Shown: positions 1-5,413, numbered from the stretch's first letter. The stretch is DNA of 8,896 bases from Candidatus Kaiserbacteria bacterium RIFCSPLOWO2_01_FULL_54_13 (GCA_001781685.1 MFLZ01000017.1:1-8896); one strand, 5' to 3'. Notes: generated by a model not told the origin, from the sequence alone. A program made the numbers and translations.

Positions 1-43
1 CCCTTCGAACGCGTGGCAAGTACGGATTCTTTGTGTATGCCAT
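1..43 (-). CDS. Probable transposase / HTH protein, N-terminus only
   Basis: A minus-strand reading frame starts with ATG at 43 and runs off the left edge as MAYTKNPYLPRVRR. An in-frame ATG at 52 would add three residues. The peptide matches my memory of the start of helix-turn-helix transposases of the IS481-like kind common in CPR genomes (MAYTxNPxLPRVR, followed by a STREVAR-type helix-turn-helix). Only 14 codons are visible, so there is no domain evidence in the window. If correct, an insertion sequence lies to the left and its end falls somewhere between 44 and about 130. The plus strand is also open over 1-126 in one frame, but that translation resembles nothing I know. Confidence 0.4.
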   Translation of the reverse strand, partial: MAYTKNPYLPRVRR

Positions 44-132
44 ATCTCTCATATTGTGAATGGACAAGTGTTTCCAAGCTATTGAACCATTACGGCTTTC
101 CGCAGGGGGGCGCGTGTCCACAGTAACTCCTC

Positions 133-159
133 GGAGGTGCGGCCAAATGAAGCACCTCC
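133..159. repeat. Perfect 8-bp inverted repeat upstream of the endonuclease gene
   Basis: GGAGGTGC (133-140) and GCACCTCC (152-159) pair perfectly across an 11-nt loop. The structure ends 3 nt before the TATAAT of the endonuclease promoter and covers where a -35 element would sit. It could be an operator, the terminator of something to the left, or part of the end of the neighbouring mobile element. No clear U-tract follows. The left arm also looks like a Shine-Dalgarno for a six-codon ORF (MKHLHL, 147-167), which I regard as coincidental. Confidence 0.55.
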
Positions 160-162
160 ATT

Positions 163-168
163 TATAAT
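163..168 (+). promoter_or_regulatory. -10 element of the homing endonuclease gene
   Basis: This is a perfect TATAAT ending 6 nt before the GTG start at 175. Transcription would begin at or within a base or two of the start codon, giving a leaderless mRNA. No recognisable -35 is seen. The same geometry recurs upstream of six other genes in the window. Confidence 0.6.
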
Positions 169-174
169 GAATGG

Positions 175-609
175 GTGGTCGTATATAAGAAAACAAAAAG
201 TTTAAACGAAGCGCAGGCATCATACCTCGCCGGTATCGTTGATGGAGAAGGCACCATAACACTGACCCGAAGAAACATATATAAAAATCGCTATCTGGTC
301 TTGACCGTCAGCAACAATGAATTGTCCTTGCTGGAATATATCGCGAAGATTACTGGTGTGGGCAAAATCACTCGCAAGAATGTTCACTCGGTAAAACACG
401 CAATAGGATACACGTACCAAGTCTCAAGTCGACAGGCTTTAGATCTGATCAGAATTATTTTTCCTTTTTTGAGAACCTATAAAAGAAGGCGCGCGGCGCT
501 AGCGCTTAAACATTATCTGAAACTCACTCCACGTAACGGCAAGTATTCTCCGACATTGTTGAAAAGGCGTGGTGAGTTTGCCGATAAGTTCCTTTCTATA
601 GTTCCATAA
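175..609 (+). CDS. LAGLIDADG homing endonuclease, single motif
   Basis: A 144-residue protein with one LAGLIDADG motif, read as YLAGIVDGEGTI at residues 17-28. D23 and E25 are the acidic pair, and E25 corresponds to the catalytic acid. Single-motif members are about this size and act as homodimers that cut long, near-palindromic DNA sites. The remainder is basic and aromatic (for example FPFLRTYKRRR near residues 97-107), as expected for DNA-contacting strands and helices. The GTG start is preferred because a TATAAT ends 6 nt upstream, there is no Shine-Dalgarno, and the nearby ATGs at 167 and 171 are out of frame and closed at once. No intron or intein exons are visible, so it appears free-standing. 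It lies between a probable transposase and ssrA, facing ssrA. The target site cannot be read from the window. Confidence 0.88.
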   Translation: MVVYKKTKSLNEAQASYLAGIVDGEGTITLTRRNIYKNRYLVLTVSNNELSLLEYIAKITGVGKITRKNVHSVKHAIGYTYQVSSRQALDLIRIIFPFLRTYKRRRAALALKHYLKLTPRNGKYSPTLLKRRGEFADKFLSIVP

Positions 610-610
610 G

Positions 611-640
611 CACAACGACCCGCAGTAGCGGGTCATTGTG
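611..640. terminator. Hairpin shared by the convergent endonuclease and ssrA ends
   Basis: CACAACGACCCGC (611-623) pairs with GCGGGTCATTGTG (628-640) around a 4-nt loop. On the minus strand all 13 positions pair, one as a G-U wobble. On the plus strand that position is a C-A mismatch. The structure therefore fits best as the ssrA terminator, while also lying one base past the endonuclease stop codon. Neither side has a strong U-run, so intrinsic termination may be weak. Confidence 0.65.
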
Positions 641-647
641 TTCAATC

Positions 648-1002
648 TGGTGGAGGTGGGGGGTTCGAACCCCCGTCCAAGGAAAAACAGTACGTGTGTT
701 TCTACGAGGCCTAGATCATCTTAGGTTTAAGCACTGCGCGTAGGAGACGAACAGAATCGCGCAGAGCCGAGTCCTTGTCTTAGATGTAGCCCGGACAAAC
801 GACATCAGTGCTTGAGAGAAGTGACGCCCAAACGGATTTTACTCAAGCGTAACTATCCGAGGACGGCCTGTTCAGCGTTTAAGCGTACGCAGGCGCAAAT
901 GCTACTTTGTTCGCACTTGAATTTGTGTAGCGGTTTGAAAAGCAACTACAGCTTTACCCGCGCACACGTATGTCGATTTCCTTGTCGAAGCCAGTCACCC
1001 CC
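648..1002 (-). ncRNA. ssrA: tmRNA (transfer-messenger RNA)
   Basis: This is the 355-nt tmRNA that, with SmpB, rescues stalled ribosomes and tags their nascent chains. The 5' end GGGGGTGACTGGCTTCGAC (from 1002) and the 3' end with T-arm GGGGGTTCGAACCCCC and an encoded CCA (650-648) are diagnostic. GGGGGUG pairs with the 3' CACCUCC in a 6-7 bp acceptor stem containing the G3-U70 wobble, with discriminator A, the alanyl-tRNA synthetase identity element. A pseudoknot-like stem (UGUAG/CUACA) ends 10 nt before the proposed resume codon. It lies 42 nt downstream of smpB on the same strand, and I see no good separate promoter between them, so the two may be co-transcribed and the RNA processed. A one-piece, non-permuted form is seen. 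Confidence 0.95.
879..914 (-). other. tmRNA tag-peptide reading frame, ANKVAFAPAYA
   Basis: Inside ssrA, a GCG resume codon (914-912) opens eleven codons reading ANKVAFAPAYA and ends in TAA (881-879). The start is inferred from its 10-nt distance to the upstream PK1-like stem and from the common A-N beginning of tags. The C-terminal AYA replaces the usual LAA degron ending, keeping alanine as the last residue but placing tyrosine where leucine normally is. Confidence 0.75.
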
Positions 1003-1044
1003 GAAAAAAGCACTTCATTTCCTTTTTCGCGAACGGCTGACCTC

Positions 1045-1491
1045 TCAGTATTTTGTTTTCAACGTACGCTCGATCCGGCGTTTCTCCTCGCGTGCTCGTA
1101 TAGAATGACGTTTGTCTTCTTTTTTCTTACCGCGGGCTATCGCGATTGCCAACTTCAGTTTCCGATGCTTACTATACACAGAAATCGGCACAATTGTCAA
1201 GCCCTTTTGGGTTTCTGCGGAGGCGACACGCGCAATTTCCTTCCGCGAGAGCAGTAGCCGTCGCGTGCGCTCCGGATCGTATGATTTCGGCGCATTCGCA
1301 ATCTGCCACGCAGGGATGGAGGCGCCGACAAGGTACGCCTCGCCTCCGCGCGCGATGACGCGCGCACCTTTGAGAGAACCATGCTTGGCGCGTAGCGATT
1401 TCACTTCGAAACCAAGAAGTTCCAAACCTGCCTCGAGCTCTTCGAGGATCTGATAATCAAACTTCACGCGCGGATTTTCTATGAGCGCCAT
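1045..1491 (-). CDS. smpB: SsrA-binding protein SmpB
   Basis: SmpB binds the tRNA-like domain of tmRNA and positions it in the A site of stalled ribosomes. The protein is 148 residues from ATG 1491 (MALIENPRVKFDYQ), close to the usual 150-160. Family signatures appear in order: GFEVKSLRAKHGSLKGA, then SYDPERTRRLLLSRKE, GLTIVPISVY, and the basic GKKKEDKRHSIRAREEKRR tail, which enters the mRNA channel. An upstream GTG at 1500 would add three residues but overlaps a TATAGT (1504-1499) whose spacing fits a leaderless start at 1491, so 1491 is preferred. It is followed on the same strand by ssrA, its functional partner. A truncated DUF3298 gene fragment ends 23 nt upstream. Confidence 0.96.
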   Translation of the reverse strand: MALIENPRVKFDYQILEELEAGLELLGFEVKSLRAKHGSLKGARVIARGGEAYLVGASIPAWQIANAPKSYDPERTRRLLLSRKEIARVASAETQKGLTIVPISVYSKHRKLKLAIAIARGKKKEDKRHSIRAREEKRRIERTLKTKY

Positions 1492-1498
1492 TCCCGAC

Positions 1499-1504
1499 AC
1501 TATA
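1499..1504 (-). promoter_or_regulatory. -10 element of smpB
   Basis: TATAGT on the minus strand ends 7 nt before ATG 1491. A second TATACT lies just upstream (1514-1509). There is no clear -35 and no Shine-Dalgarno in the short gap (GTCGGGA). This fits a leaderless smpB mRNA. Confidence 0.5.
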
Positions 1505-1514
1505 CCGCAGTATA

Positions 1515-1613
1515 TTAATCTCGCCTCTCGAAAGAAACTTCCTGTGGACCGGCGGCGTAGGCGGCGACTTGATACGGCTGGAAGCGGAATAGCTTTTTAC
1601 TGTTTCCGCTCAT
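1515..1613 (-). pseudogene. C-terminal remnant of a DUF3298-type gene
   Basis: A 32-codon frame from ATG 1613 to TAA 1515 contains FQPYQVAAYAAGPQEVSFER, almost identical to the last residues of the intact DUF3298 protein at 2977-3651. Over 60 aligned bases (1525-1584 against 2984-3043) I count 50 identities, and most differences fall at third codon positions, so both copies were once selected as protein. The rest of the domain is missing, and upstream sequence (1614-1700) shows no DUF3298 coding. It has no obvious start signals and is best read as a decayed paralogue or allele left directly upstream of smpB. The bordering codon differences also give it an extra C-terminal Asp. Confidence 0.75.
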
Positions 1614-1758
1614 CAAGCGGCGAACCGAGAGTCGCGGGAAATCCCCTCCCCCCCACAAAACAAAAGGCTTCGCTCACACGGAGTTTTTTGATTTGTTGTG
1701 ATATGCTCCGTGCGGACAAAAGTGCCCAAAACCCCCTCAAAAGGAAGGAACGAGCGAT

Positions 1759-1956
1759 GTGGTTATTTCCTACGGTGTCGGCGGCGCTGGCACGGCATCT
1801 GAAATCGCGCTTGCTTTAAAGGCCAAGAAGAATGTCGTACTTTTAAATGAGACAACAGAAGGTCAGACATATTTCAAGAAAATAGGTAAAGAACTTGTGC
1901 ATACAGCATTGACGCCCGCGGAAGCAGTTGATATAGTAGAAAGACTTCTGAACTGA
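1759..1956 (+). pseudogene. LOG/SLOG-family nucleotide-binding protein, C-terminal fragment
   Basis: The 65-residue frame VVISYGVGGAGTASEIALAL followed by KAKKNVVLL matches the second half of Rossmann-like SLOG/TIGR00725-type proteins (lysine-decarboxylase-like or LOG relatives). In these, a GGxGTxxE motif binds the nucleotide phosphate. Here GGAGTASE lies at about residues 8-15. The N-terminal half with the first Rossmann strands is absent. The frame stays open back to 1702 but codes nothing recognisable before TSD at 1750-1758. An AAGGAAGGA ribosome-binding-like run at 1741-1749 precedes GTG 1759, so a small product is possible. It lacks the TANNNT start geometry of the intact genes. I favour a truncated remnant over a functional small protein. 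Confidence 0.65.
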
Positions 1957-1990
1957 GGTTCTAACTTCTCCCTGCAATCTTGTCTAGACA
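1956..1990 (+). repeat. 35-bp stop-overlapping repeat, copy A
   Basis: It begins with AGGTTCTAACTT, whose first A is the last base of the LOG-fragment stop codon, and ends with TCTAGACA. Copy B at 2938-2972 has the same 12-mer at the start, the same TAGACA at the end, identical length and 24 of 35 matching positions. The core TTCTAAC also occurs in the inverted repeats at 3650-3768. Function is unknown. Confidence 0.6.
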
Positions 1991-2115
1991 CCTGACCGTT
2001 CAAGTGTTTTTGTTGATTTTGAAAAATTGAGTATATACGGGCTTACATCGACATTCTGGACAGAGGTTTTAACGTCATTCATTAGTTTCCACTGATTCGC
2101 GGTGCGAGATAGACG

Positions 2116-2145
2116 AAGAGCAATACGATGCTCTTAAAAAAGAGC
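2116..2145 (+). other. Three-part alternative stem-loop region
   Basis: AAGAGC (2116-2121), GCTCTT (2130-2135) and AAGAGC (2140-2145) allow two mutually exclusive 6-bp hairpins using the central arm. It lies in the 248-nt gap between the LOG fragment and the kinase-like gene. A T-run (2155-2161) follows 9 nt later, not directly. It lies upstream of the likely promoter at 2171-2198, so it would not be in the kinase-like transcript if that is leaderless. Nothing else is recognisable in the gap. Confidence 0.3.
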
Positions 2146-2170
2146 CTGACCTACGGTTTTTTGCTACGCT

Positions 2171-2198
2171 TTGAGCAGCTGGTCCCGTAAATTACACT
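2171..2198 (+). promoter_or_regulatory. Promoter of the kinase-like gene
   Basis: TTGAGC (2171-2176) and TACACT (2193-2198) are separated by 16 nt, and the -10 ends 6 nt before ATG 2205. The predicted transcript would be leaderless or nearly so. Confidence 0.5.
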
Positions 2199-2204
2199 GA
2201 GTGA

Positions 2205-2939
2205 ATGGCCACAGAACAATACCGCTTCGAGAAATACCGAAGCAAGAAAGACACGGTTACCGTCAGCGCAAGTTCCATCGAAGAAGAATGGTTAGGGCGT
2301 GGTAGGTACGCGGACGTAGTAAGAGCTCCACTAAAAGTCGAGTATGTCGGACGAGAACGAATAGTTACATTAGCTCTCAAAAAATACAAGGACCGCAAAG
2401 ACGTCGACGTGGAATTTCTCAGGAATCTTCAAAAGACCTACGACAAGTGTCGCGGACTCGGTTTGCCCGTACTTCCAACTTTCAGGCTAGACCCCAAGAA
2501 AAGAACTGTCGCGACCACCGACTGGACCGAAAACAAGACATACGATGTAGGCGGATATGGTAATGTCCACGAATCAGAAGGGACTAAAAAAATCGCCCGC
2601 ATCAACAATGTTGGTCCTCTCGCCAAGAGTATATTCAGCGCCGCGGTAACTGCCGCGAGAAATAAACTAGAGATTGCGGGCGACGCGTACTACTTCCGCT
2701 TTCCAAAAACCGGGGGCGAAGTATATGTTAATTTCGCCATTGGGGATGTTGACGGAATCATAGATCCTCCAGTCAGTTCAGAAGAAAGTCCCGAGCTCGC
2801 TAGATACAACCTTGAGTCCGCGCATTATGCGCTATACTGGTGGTTAAGAAACCACCTACCACATGATGAAAAGATCCGGGATTCCTACCTCAAACAGATA
2901 AAAGAGATGTACGAAGAGCAGTCGAGAAGTATTCAATAG
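2205..2939 (+). CDS. Protein-kinase-like (atypical) protein of unknown function
   Basis: A 244-residue soluble protein that I do not recognise as a named family. Its order of motifs suggests a shrunken protein-kinase-like fold: a glycine-loop-like GRGRYADVV at 31-39, a possible ATP lysine in TLALKKYKD (K59 or K60), and a helix followed by GLPVLPTFRLD (86-96) resembling the strand leading to a hinge. Then comes AGDAYYFRF (158-166), which could correspond to the catalytic-loop segment with D160, and AIGDVDGIID (178-187), which resembles a DFG-type metal-binding strand with D181 or D183. No canonical HRD motif is present, and the C-lobe is short. This reading is structural analogy, not a database match; alternatives are a pseudokinase or an unrelated CPR-specific family. 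ATG 2205 fits the promoter spacing. The gene is flanked by two copies of a 35-bp repeat and lies tail-to-tail with the DUF3298 gene, 37 nt away. Confidence 0.6.
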   Translation: MATEQYRFEKYRSKKDTVTVSASSIEEEWLGRGRYADVVRAPLKVEYVGRERIVTLALKKYKDRKDVDVEFLRNLQKTYDKCRGLGLPVLPTFRLDPKKRTVATTDWTENKTYDVGGYGNVHESEGTKKIARINNVGPLAKSIFSAAVTAARNKLEIAGDAYYFRFPKTGGEVYVNFAIGDVDGIIDPPVSSEESPELARYNLESAHYALYWWLRNHLPHDEKIRDSYLKQIKEMYEEQSRSIQ

Positions 2940-2972
2940 GTTCTAACTTTCCTCCAACTTCTCATTTAGACA
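2938..2972 (+). repeat. 35-bp stop-overlapping repeat, copy B
   Basis: AGGTTCTAACTT overlaps the TAG stop of the kinase-like gene and TTTAGACA closes the unit 4 nt before the convergent DUF3298 stop. It pairs with copy A at 1956-1990. The two copies bound a segment of about 1 kb that carries only the kinase-like gene and its promoter. Confidence 0.6.
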
Positions 2973-2976
2973 ACCA

Positions 2977-3651
2977 TCATCTTCTCTCAAACGAGACTTC
3001 CTGTGGCCCGGCGGCGTAGGCCGCCGTCTGGTACGGCTGGAAGATGAAGGTCACTGTGTCGGCCGAGATAATAAATGAGCTGAAATTCTCCGGGTTTGAG
3101 TTGGCGCCTTCTTCGAACATCGAATCACCGAGCTTCTTTCTCAGTTCCGCCGTCGCCTGCGCCGATACCTCCTCCACTGTCATGCCGACCATAGTGAACG
3201 CATCGTCCTGAAGTAGCTGCCGCCCCGTCGCGCGGTCGTAGTTCAATCCGCTAAAAATCGTCATCGGATGCGCGCCGCCCGTGTACTGCGAGAGAACGAG
3301 TTTGACCGAGACGACATCAGGCCCGATGTAGACATTCTCGAAGGTACCGGTAAATTCATTCTGCGGTGTTGCAGACTCCGGCGGATTCGGAGGGAGAGCT
3401 TTGAATTCCGCAACTGCCGAGTCCACTTTGCTTTTGATATCGGCATCTATTGCGGCAATACCAAACTGAGGATAGTCCACATCCACGAGGTACGTCCCTG
3501 ATTCATCGTGCGTCGTTTCGGTTTTTACTGCTGCTTCAAGCGAACCATCCACCGGCACTTCTGTTTGCGACGTGCGCAGATACGGAAAAAGGAGATATAG
3601 AGCTCCGCCGACGACAACGAGTGCAAGTGCGAAACCGAAGATTCTGTTCAT
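2977..3651 (-). CDS. Membrane-anchored DUF3298/DUF4163-type protein
   Basis: From ATG 3651 the protein has 224 residues. An N-terminal hydrophobic segment, IFGFALALVVVGGALYLLF (about 4-22), predicts a membrane anchor or signal with the rest outside. A DUF4163-like strand region (YLVDVDYPQFGI) is followed by the DUF3298 hallmark YTGGAHPMTIFSGLNYDRATG and the closing FIFQPYQTAAYAAGPQEVSF. These domains occur together in extracytoplasmic proteins of unknown biochemical role, including RsiV-like anti-sigma relatives, but no sigma gene is nearby. The frame stays open to a TTG at 3696. I prefer 3651 because the signal segment starts there and the upstream codons come from an inserted repeat. The start codon is partly supplied by that repeat, so expression may depend on it. 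It ends 37 nt from the kinase-like gene in convergent orientation. Confidence 0.85.
   Translation of the reverse strand: MNRIFGFALALVVVGGALYLLFPYLRTSQTEVPVDGSLEAAVKTETTHDESGTYLVDVDYPQFGIAAIDADIKSKVDSAVAEFKALPPNPPESATPQNEFTGTFENVYIGPDVVSVKLVLSQYTGGAHPMTIFSGLNYDRATGRQLLQDDAFTMVGMTVEEVSAQATAELRKKLGDSMFEEGANSNPENFSSFIISADTVTFIFQPYQTAAYAAGPQEVSFERR
2984..3043 (-). repeat. DUF3298 3'-end duplicated at 1525-1584
   Basis: This 60-bp stretch of the intact gene aligns without gaps to 1525-1584 with 50 identities, in the same orientation, 1459 bp apart. The two copies bracket the LOG fragment, the kinase-like gene and both 35-bp repeats. Confidence 0.8.
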
Positions 3652-3768
3652 CCCGTTAGAAGCAGGACGCGGGACCGATAGGTGTTCCGCCCCCAAACTT
3701 ACTATCGCTGATAAATACGAGCATCATAGGTAATGTAGAAACGAGTCGTCCGCGGCTTCTAACGGGAT
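3650..3768. mobile_element. Small inverted-repeat element (MITE/REP-like)
   Basis: A perfect 14-bp inverted repeat, ATCCCGTTAGAAGC (3650-3663) and its reverse complement (3755-3768), bounds a 119-bp unit with no gene. Read on the minus strand, the ends translate as NPVRS and ASNGM, peptide ends I recall from spurious proteins in Parcubacteria, which suggests a dispersed family; that recall is unverified. The unit supplies the first bases of the DUF3298 start codon and separates it from thrC. An internal TATGAT on the minus strand (about 3720-3726) could act as a promoter. No convincing target-site duplication is seen. Confidence 0.6.
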
Positions 3769-3785
3769 TCATGACTTTAAGTATA

Positions 3786-5246
3786 CTATGCTGCTGCGAT
3801 GAATTCCTTGATCGCCTGAGGGTTCGCGTCAAGAACCTCAAATCGCTCCGGCAAATCGGTCAATTTCTTGAAGTCATTGGGCAGCTCCGGATTCCTCCCT
3901 ATCGCTTCATGAATGGTCGCGGCAAATTTCGCCGGCTGTGCCGTTTCGAGGCAAACGAGCGGAATCCGCCGGCTGGCGGACTTCTCGCGGTACGAGAGGC
4001 CAGTCGTAACTCCGTCTGCCGTGTGCGGATCAATGAGAACATGGTACTTCTCATAGATTGCGCGAATCGTTGCCACACGATCCGTGTGCGTTGAGGAGCC
4101 TGCAACAAAGCCGCTCGCCTTTACTCGTCCGAACTCTGAGCTCGTGATAGCGAACGAGCCTTTTTCTTTTAGTCCCTGCCAAAGCTCCGTCATGCGCTTC
4201 GGATCGCGCTCGACGACATCAAAAATGTAGCGCTCGAAGTTTGAGGCCTTCGATATATCCATTGAGGGTGAAGATGTTGCCGCGACTTCGCTTCCCTTCC
4301 GCGGTCGGTACGTTCCTGTGCGGAAGAATTCCTCGAGTACGTTGTTCTCGTTCGTCGCAAGAATGAGGTGCCGCACAGGAAGTCCCATCTGCTTCGCAAT
4401 ATAACCGGCGAGAATGTTGCCAAAGTTCCCCGTCGGTACGGCAAACGAAACCTGTTCTTCATTTGAGTTTGTCGCACGACTTGTGGTGAGCTTCGTCGAA
4501 CCAAAGTATCCCCAGAAATAGTAGACAATCTGCGCGGCAATCCGCGCCCAATTAATAGAATTCACAGCGCCGAGTTTGTACATCTTCTTGAATTCCGCGT
4601 CTTCATTGACTGCCTTTACGATATCTTGGCAATCGTCGAACGTGCCGCGAATTGCAATATTGAAAATATTTTTATCCTGAAGTGTGTACATTTGCTTCCT
4701 CTGGAAATCGCTCATGCGATCTAGCGGCGAGAGCATGAAGACGCGAATGCCACGCCTCCCCCGCATGGAGTACTCTGCTGCACTACCAGTATCGCCGGAT
4801 GTCGCACCGAGAATGTTGAGCTGCCTGTCCTCCTTGGCAAGCGTTTGCTCGAACAATCTTCCGAGAAGCTGAAGTGCGATGTCTTTAAATGCGAGTGTCG
4901 GGCCTTGACAGAGATCCAAGAGATACAGATTGGCTTCTAGTTTCTTTATCGGGACAATGTCTGTGCTTCCAAAAGTCTCTTCTGTATATGTCGCCTCAAC
5001 CATCCTTTTGAGATCAGCGGATGGAATGTCGTCAATAAATTTCGAGAGAATCGCGAACGCGAGCTCGGGATACGCCATCTTTCGCATTCGGTTCAGCTCG
5101 TCTTGAGATACCTGTGGATACTCTTCCGGCACGTAGAGCCCACCGTCGGGCGCAAGCCCTTCAAGCAAAATCTCCGAAAAACCCTTCGGCCTGTCGTGAG
5201 CGAAGTCGAACGGCTCCACCATCCCTCTCGTCGAAACATAGCGCAT
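3786..5246 (-). CDS. thrC: Threonine synthase
   Basis: This PLP enzyme converts O-phosphohomoserine and water to threonine and phosphate. The 486 residues carry the family's features in order: an N-terminal MRYVSTRG start, LAPDGGLYVPE (31-41), PTLAFKD with the Schiff-base lysine K121, the ATSGDTGSAA loop (148-157), NSINWARIAAQIVYYF, and the phosphate-binding PTGNFGN loop. Length fits the longer, yeast/E. coli-like form. Residues 12-21 (PFDFAHDRPK) are an insertion between the usual STRG start and FSEILLEGLAPDGG, matching a palindromic repeat in the DNA. The start has no Shine-Dalgarno but has TAGTAT 6 nt upstream. No other threonine-pathway gene is in the window, so thrC stands alone, divergent from fabB. 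Confidence 0.96.
   Translation of the reverse strand: MRYVSTRGMVEPFDFAHDRPKGFSEILLEGLAPDGGLYVPEEYPQVSQDELNRMRKMAYPELAFAILSKFIDDIPSADLKRMVEATYTEETFGSTDIVPIKKLEANLYLLDLCQGPTLAFKDIALQLLGRLFEQTLAKEDRQLNILGATSGDTGSAAEYSMRGRRGIRVFMLSPLDRMSDFQRKQMYTLQDKNIFNIAIRGTFDDCQDIVKAVNEDAEFKKMYKLGAVNSINWARIAAQIVYYFWGYFGSTKLTTSRATNSNEEQVSFAVPTGNFGNILAGYIAKQMGLPVRHLILATNENNVLEEFFRTGTYRPRKGSEVAATSSPSMDISKASNFERYIFDVVERDPKRMTELWQGLKEKGSFAITSSEFGRVKASGFVAGSSTHTDRVATIRAIYEKYHVLIDPHTADGVTTGLSYREKSASRRIPLVCLETAQPAKFAATIHEAIGRNPELPNDFKKLTDLPERFEVLDANPQAIKEFIAAA
5184..5213. repeat. Palindromic repeat inserted in thrC
   Basis: The segment encodes PFDFAHDRPK in the thrC frame. The DNA contains TTCG/CGAA and CTTCG/CGAAG arms around CTGTCGTGAG, a sequence type I recall as a dispersed REP-like element (with variants such as CCTGAGCGAAGTCGAA) in CPR and many other bacterial genomes. 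It sits in frame at the flexible N-terminus, where insertion is tolerated. Confidence 0.55.
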
Positions 5247-5252
5247 TGCCGC

Positions 5253-5258
5253 ATACTA
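5253..5258 (-). promoter_or_regulatory. -10 element of thrC
   Basis: TAGTAT on the minus strand ends 6 nt before ATG 5246; the gap GCGGCA holds no Shine-Dalgarno. The upstream -35 region is poor (TGGTAA at best). This fits a leaderless thrC mRNA. Confidence 0.5.
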
Positions 5259-5311
5259 AAGTAAAAAATCTCATTTACCACGCATTGACTCACTCCCTTT
5301 CGCTTTGTGGT

Positions 5312-5340
5312 TTGACTCTACCTGTACCGAAACATAGAGT
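5312..5340 (+). promoter_or_regulatory. sigma70-like promoter of fabB
   Basis: TTGACT (5312-5317) and TAGAGT (5335-5340) are separated by exactly 17 nt, a near-classical promoter. It would give an untranslated leader of roughly 65-70 nt, with a small GCGGA/TCCGC hairpin at 5346-5358, unlike the leaderless layout of the neighbours. Confidence 0.6.
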
Positions 5341-5401
5341 TACACGCGGAGATTCCGCACAGCGCGGGATCGGAATACAGCCCGAAACACAAAAAGGAAA
5401 G

Positions 5402-5407
5402 AAGGAG
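5402..5407 (+). promoter_or_regulatory. Strong Shine-Dalgarno of fabB
   Basis: AAGGAG lies 6 nt before ATG 5414, the clearest ribosome-binding site in the window. It fixes the start at 5414 although the frame is open from 5114, and no SD of comparable strength and spacing precedes the other intact genes. Confidence 0.85.
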
Positions 5408-5413
5408 CACGTC

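Noticed and set aside
1..126. Plus-strand C-terminal coding fragment at the left edge
   Set aside because: All three plus frames are open for a while, none is recognisable, and the minus-strand MAYTKNPYLPRVRR start is more convincing.
147..167. Six-codon leader peptide MKHLHL with an SD
   Set aside because: The SD and the histidine/leucine codons are part of the perfect inverted repeat, and the -10 of the next gene overlaps its end.
812..1108. A 98-residue plus-strand ORF
   Set aside because: It lies almost entirely antisense to tmRNA and the smpB end and resembles no protein.
1679..1713. CACGGAG/CTCCGTG inverted repeat before the LOG fragment
   Set aside because: A 7-bp stem with a loop over 20 nt is weak, and no promoter or terminator is clear around it.
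1956..2100. Integron attC site downstream of the LOG fragment
   Set aside because: TTCTAAC does not fit the RYYYAAC core and no matching GTTRRRY partner at the right distance was found; no integrase is visible.
2130..2145. Rho-independent terminator (GCTCTT-AAAA-AAGAGC)
   Set aside because: The stem is short and A/T-rich, and no T-run follows directly.
3652..3696. Upstream TTG start for the DUF3298 protein
   Set aside because: The added codons are encoded by the inverted-repeat element; the signal segment begins right after ATG 3651.
5114..5413. Long N-terminal extension of the fabB frame
   Set aside because: The extension overlaps thrC and its promoter region on the other strand, translates to low-quality sequence, and a strong SD marks ATG 5414 as the start.
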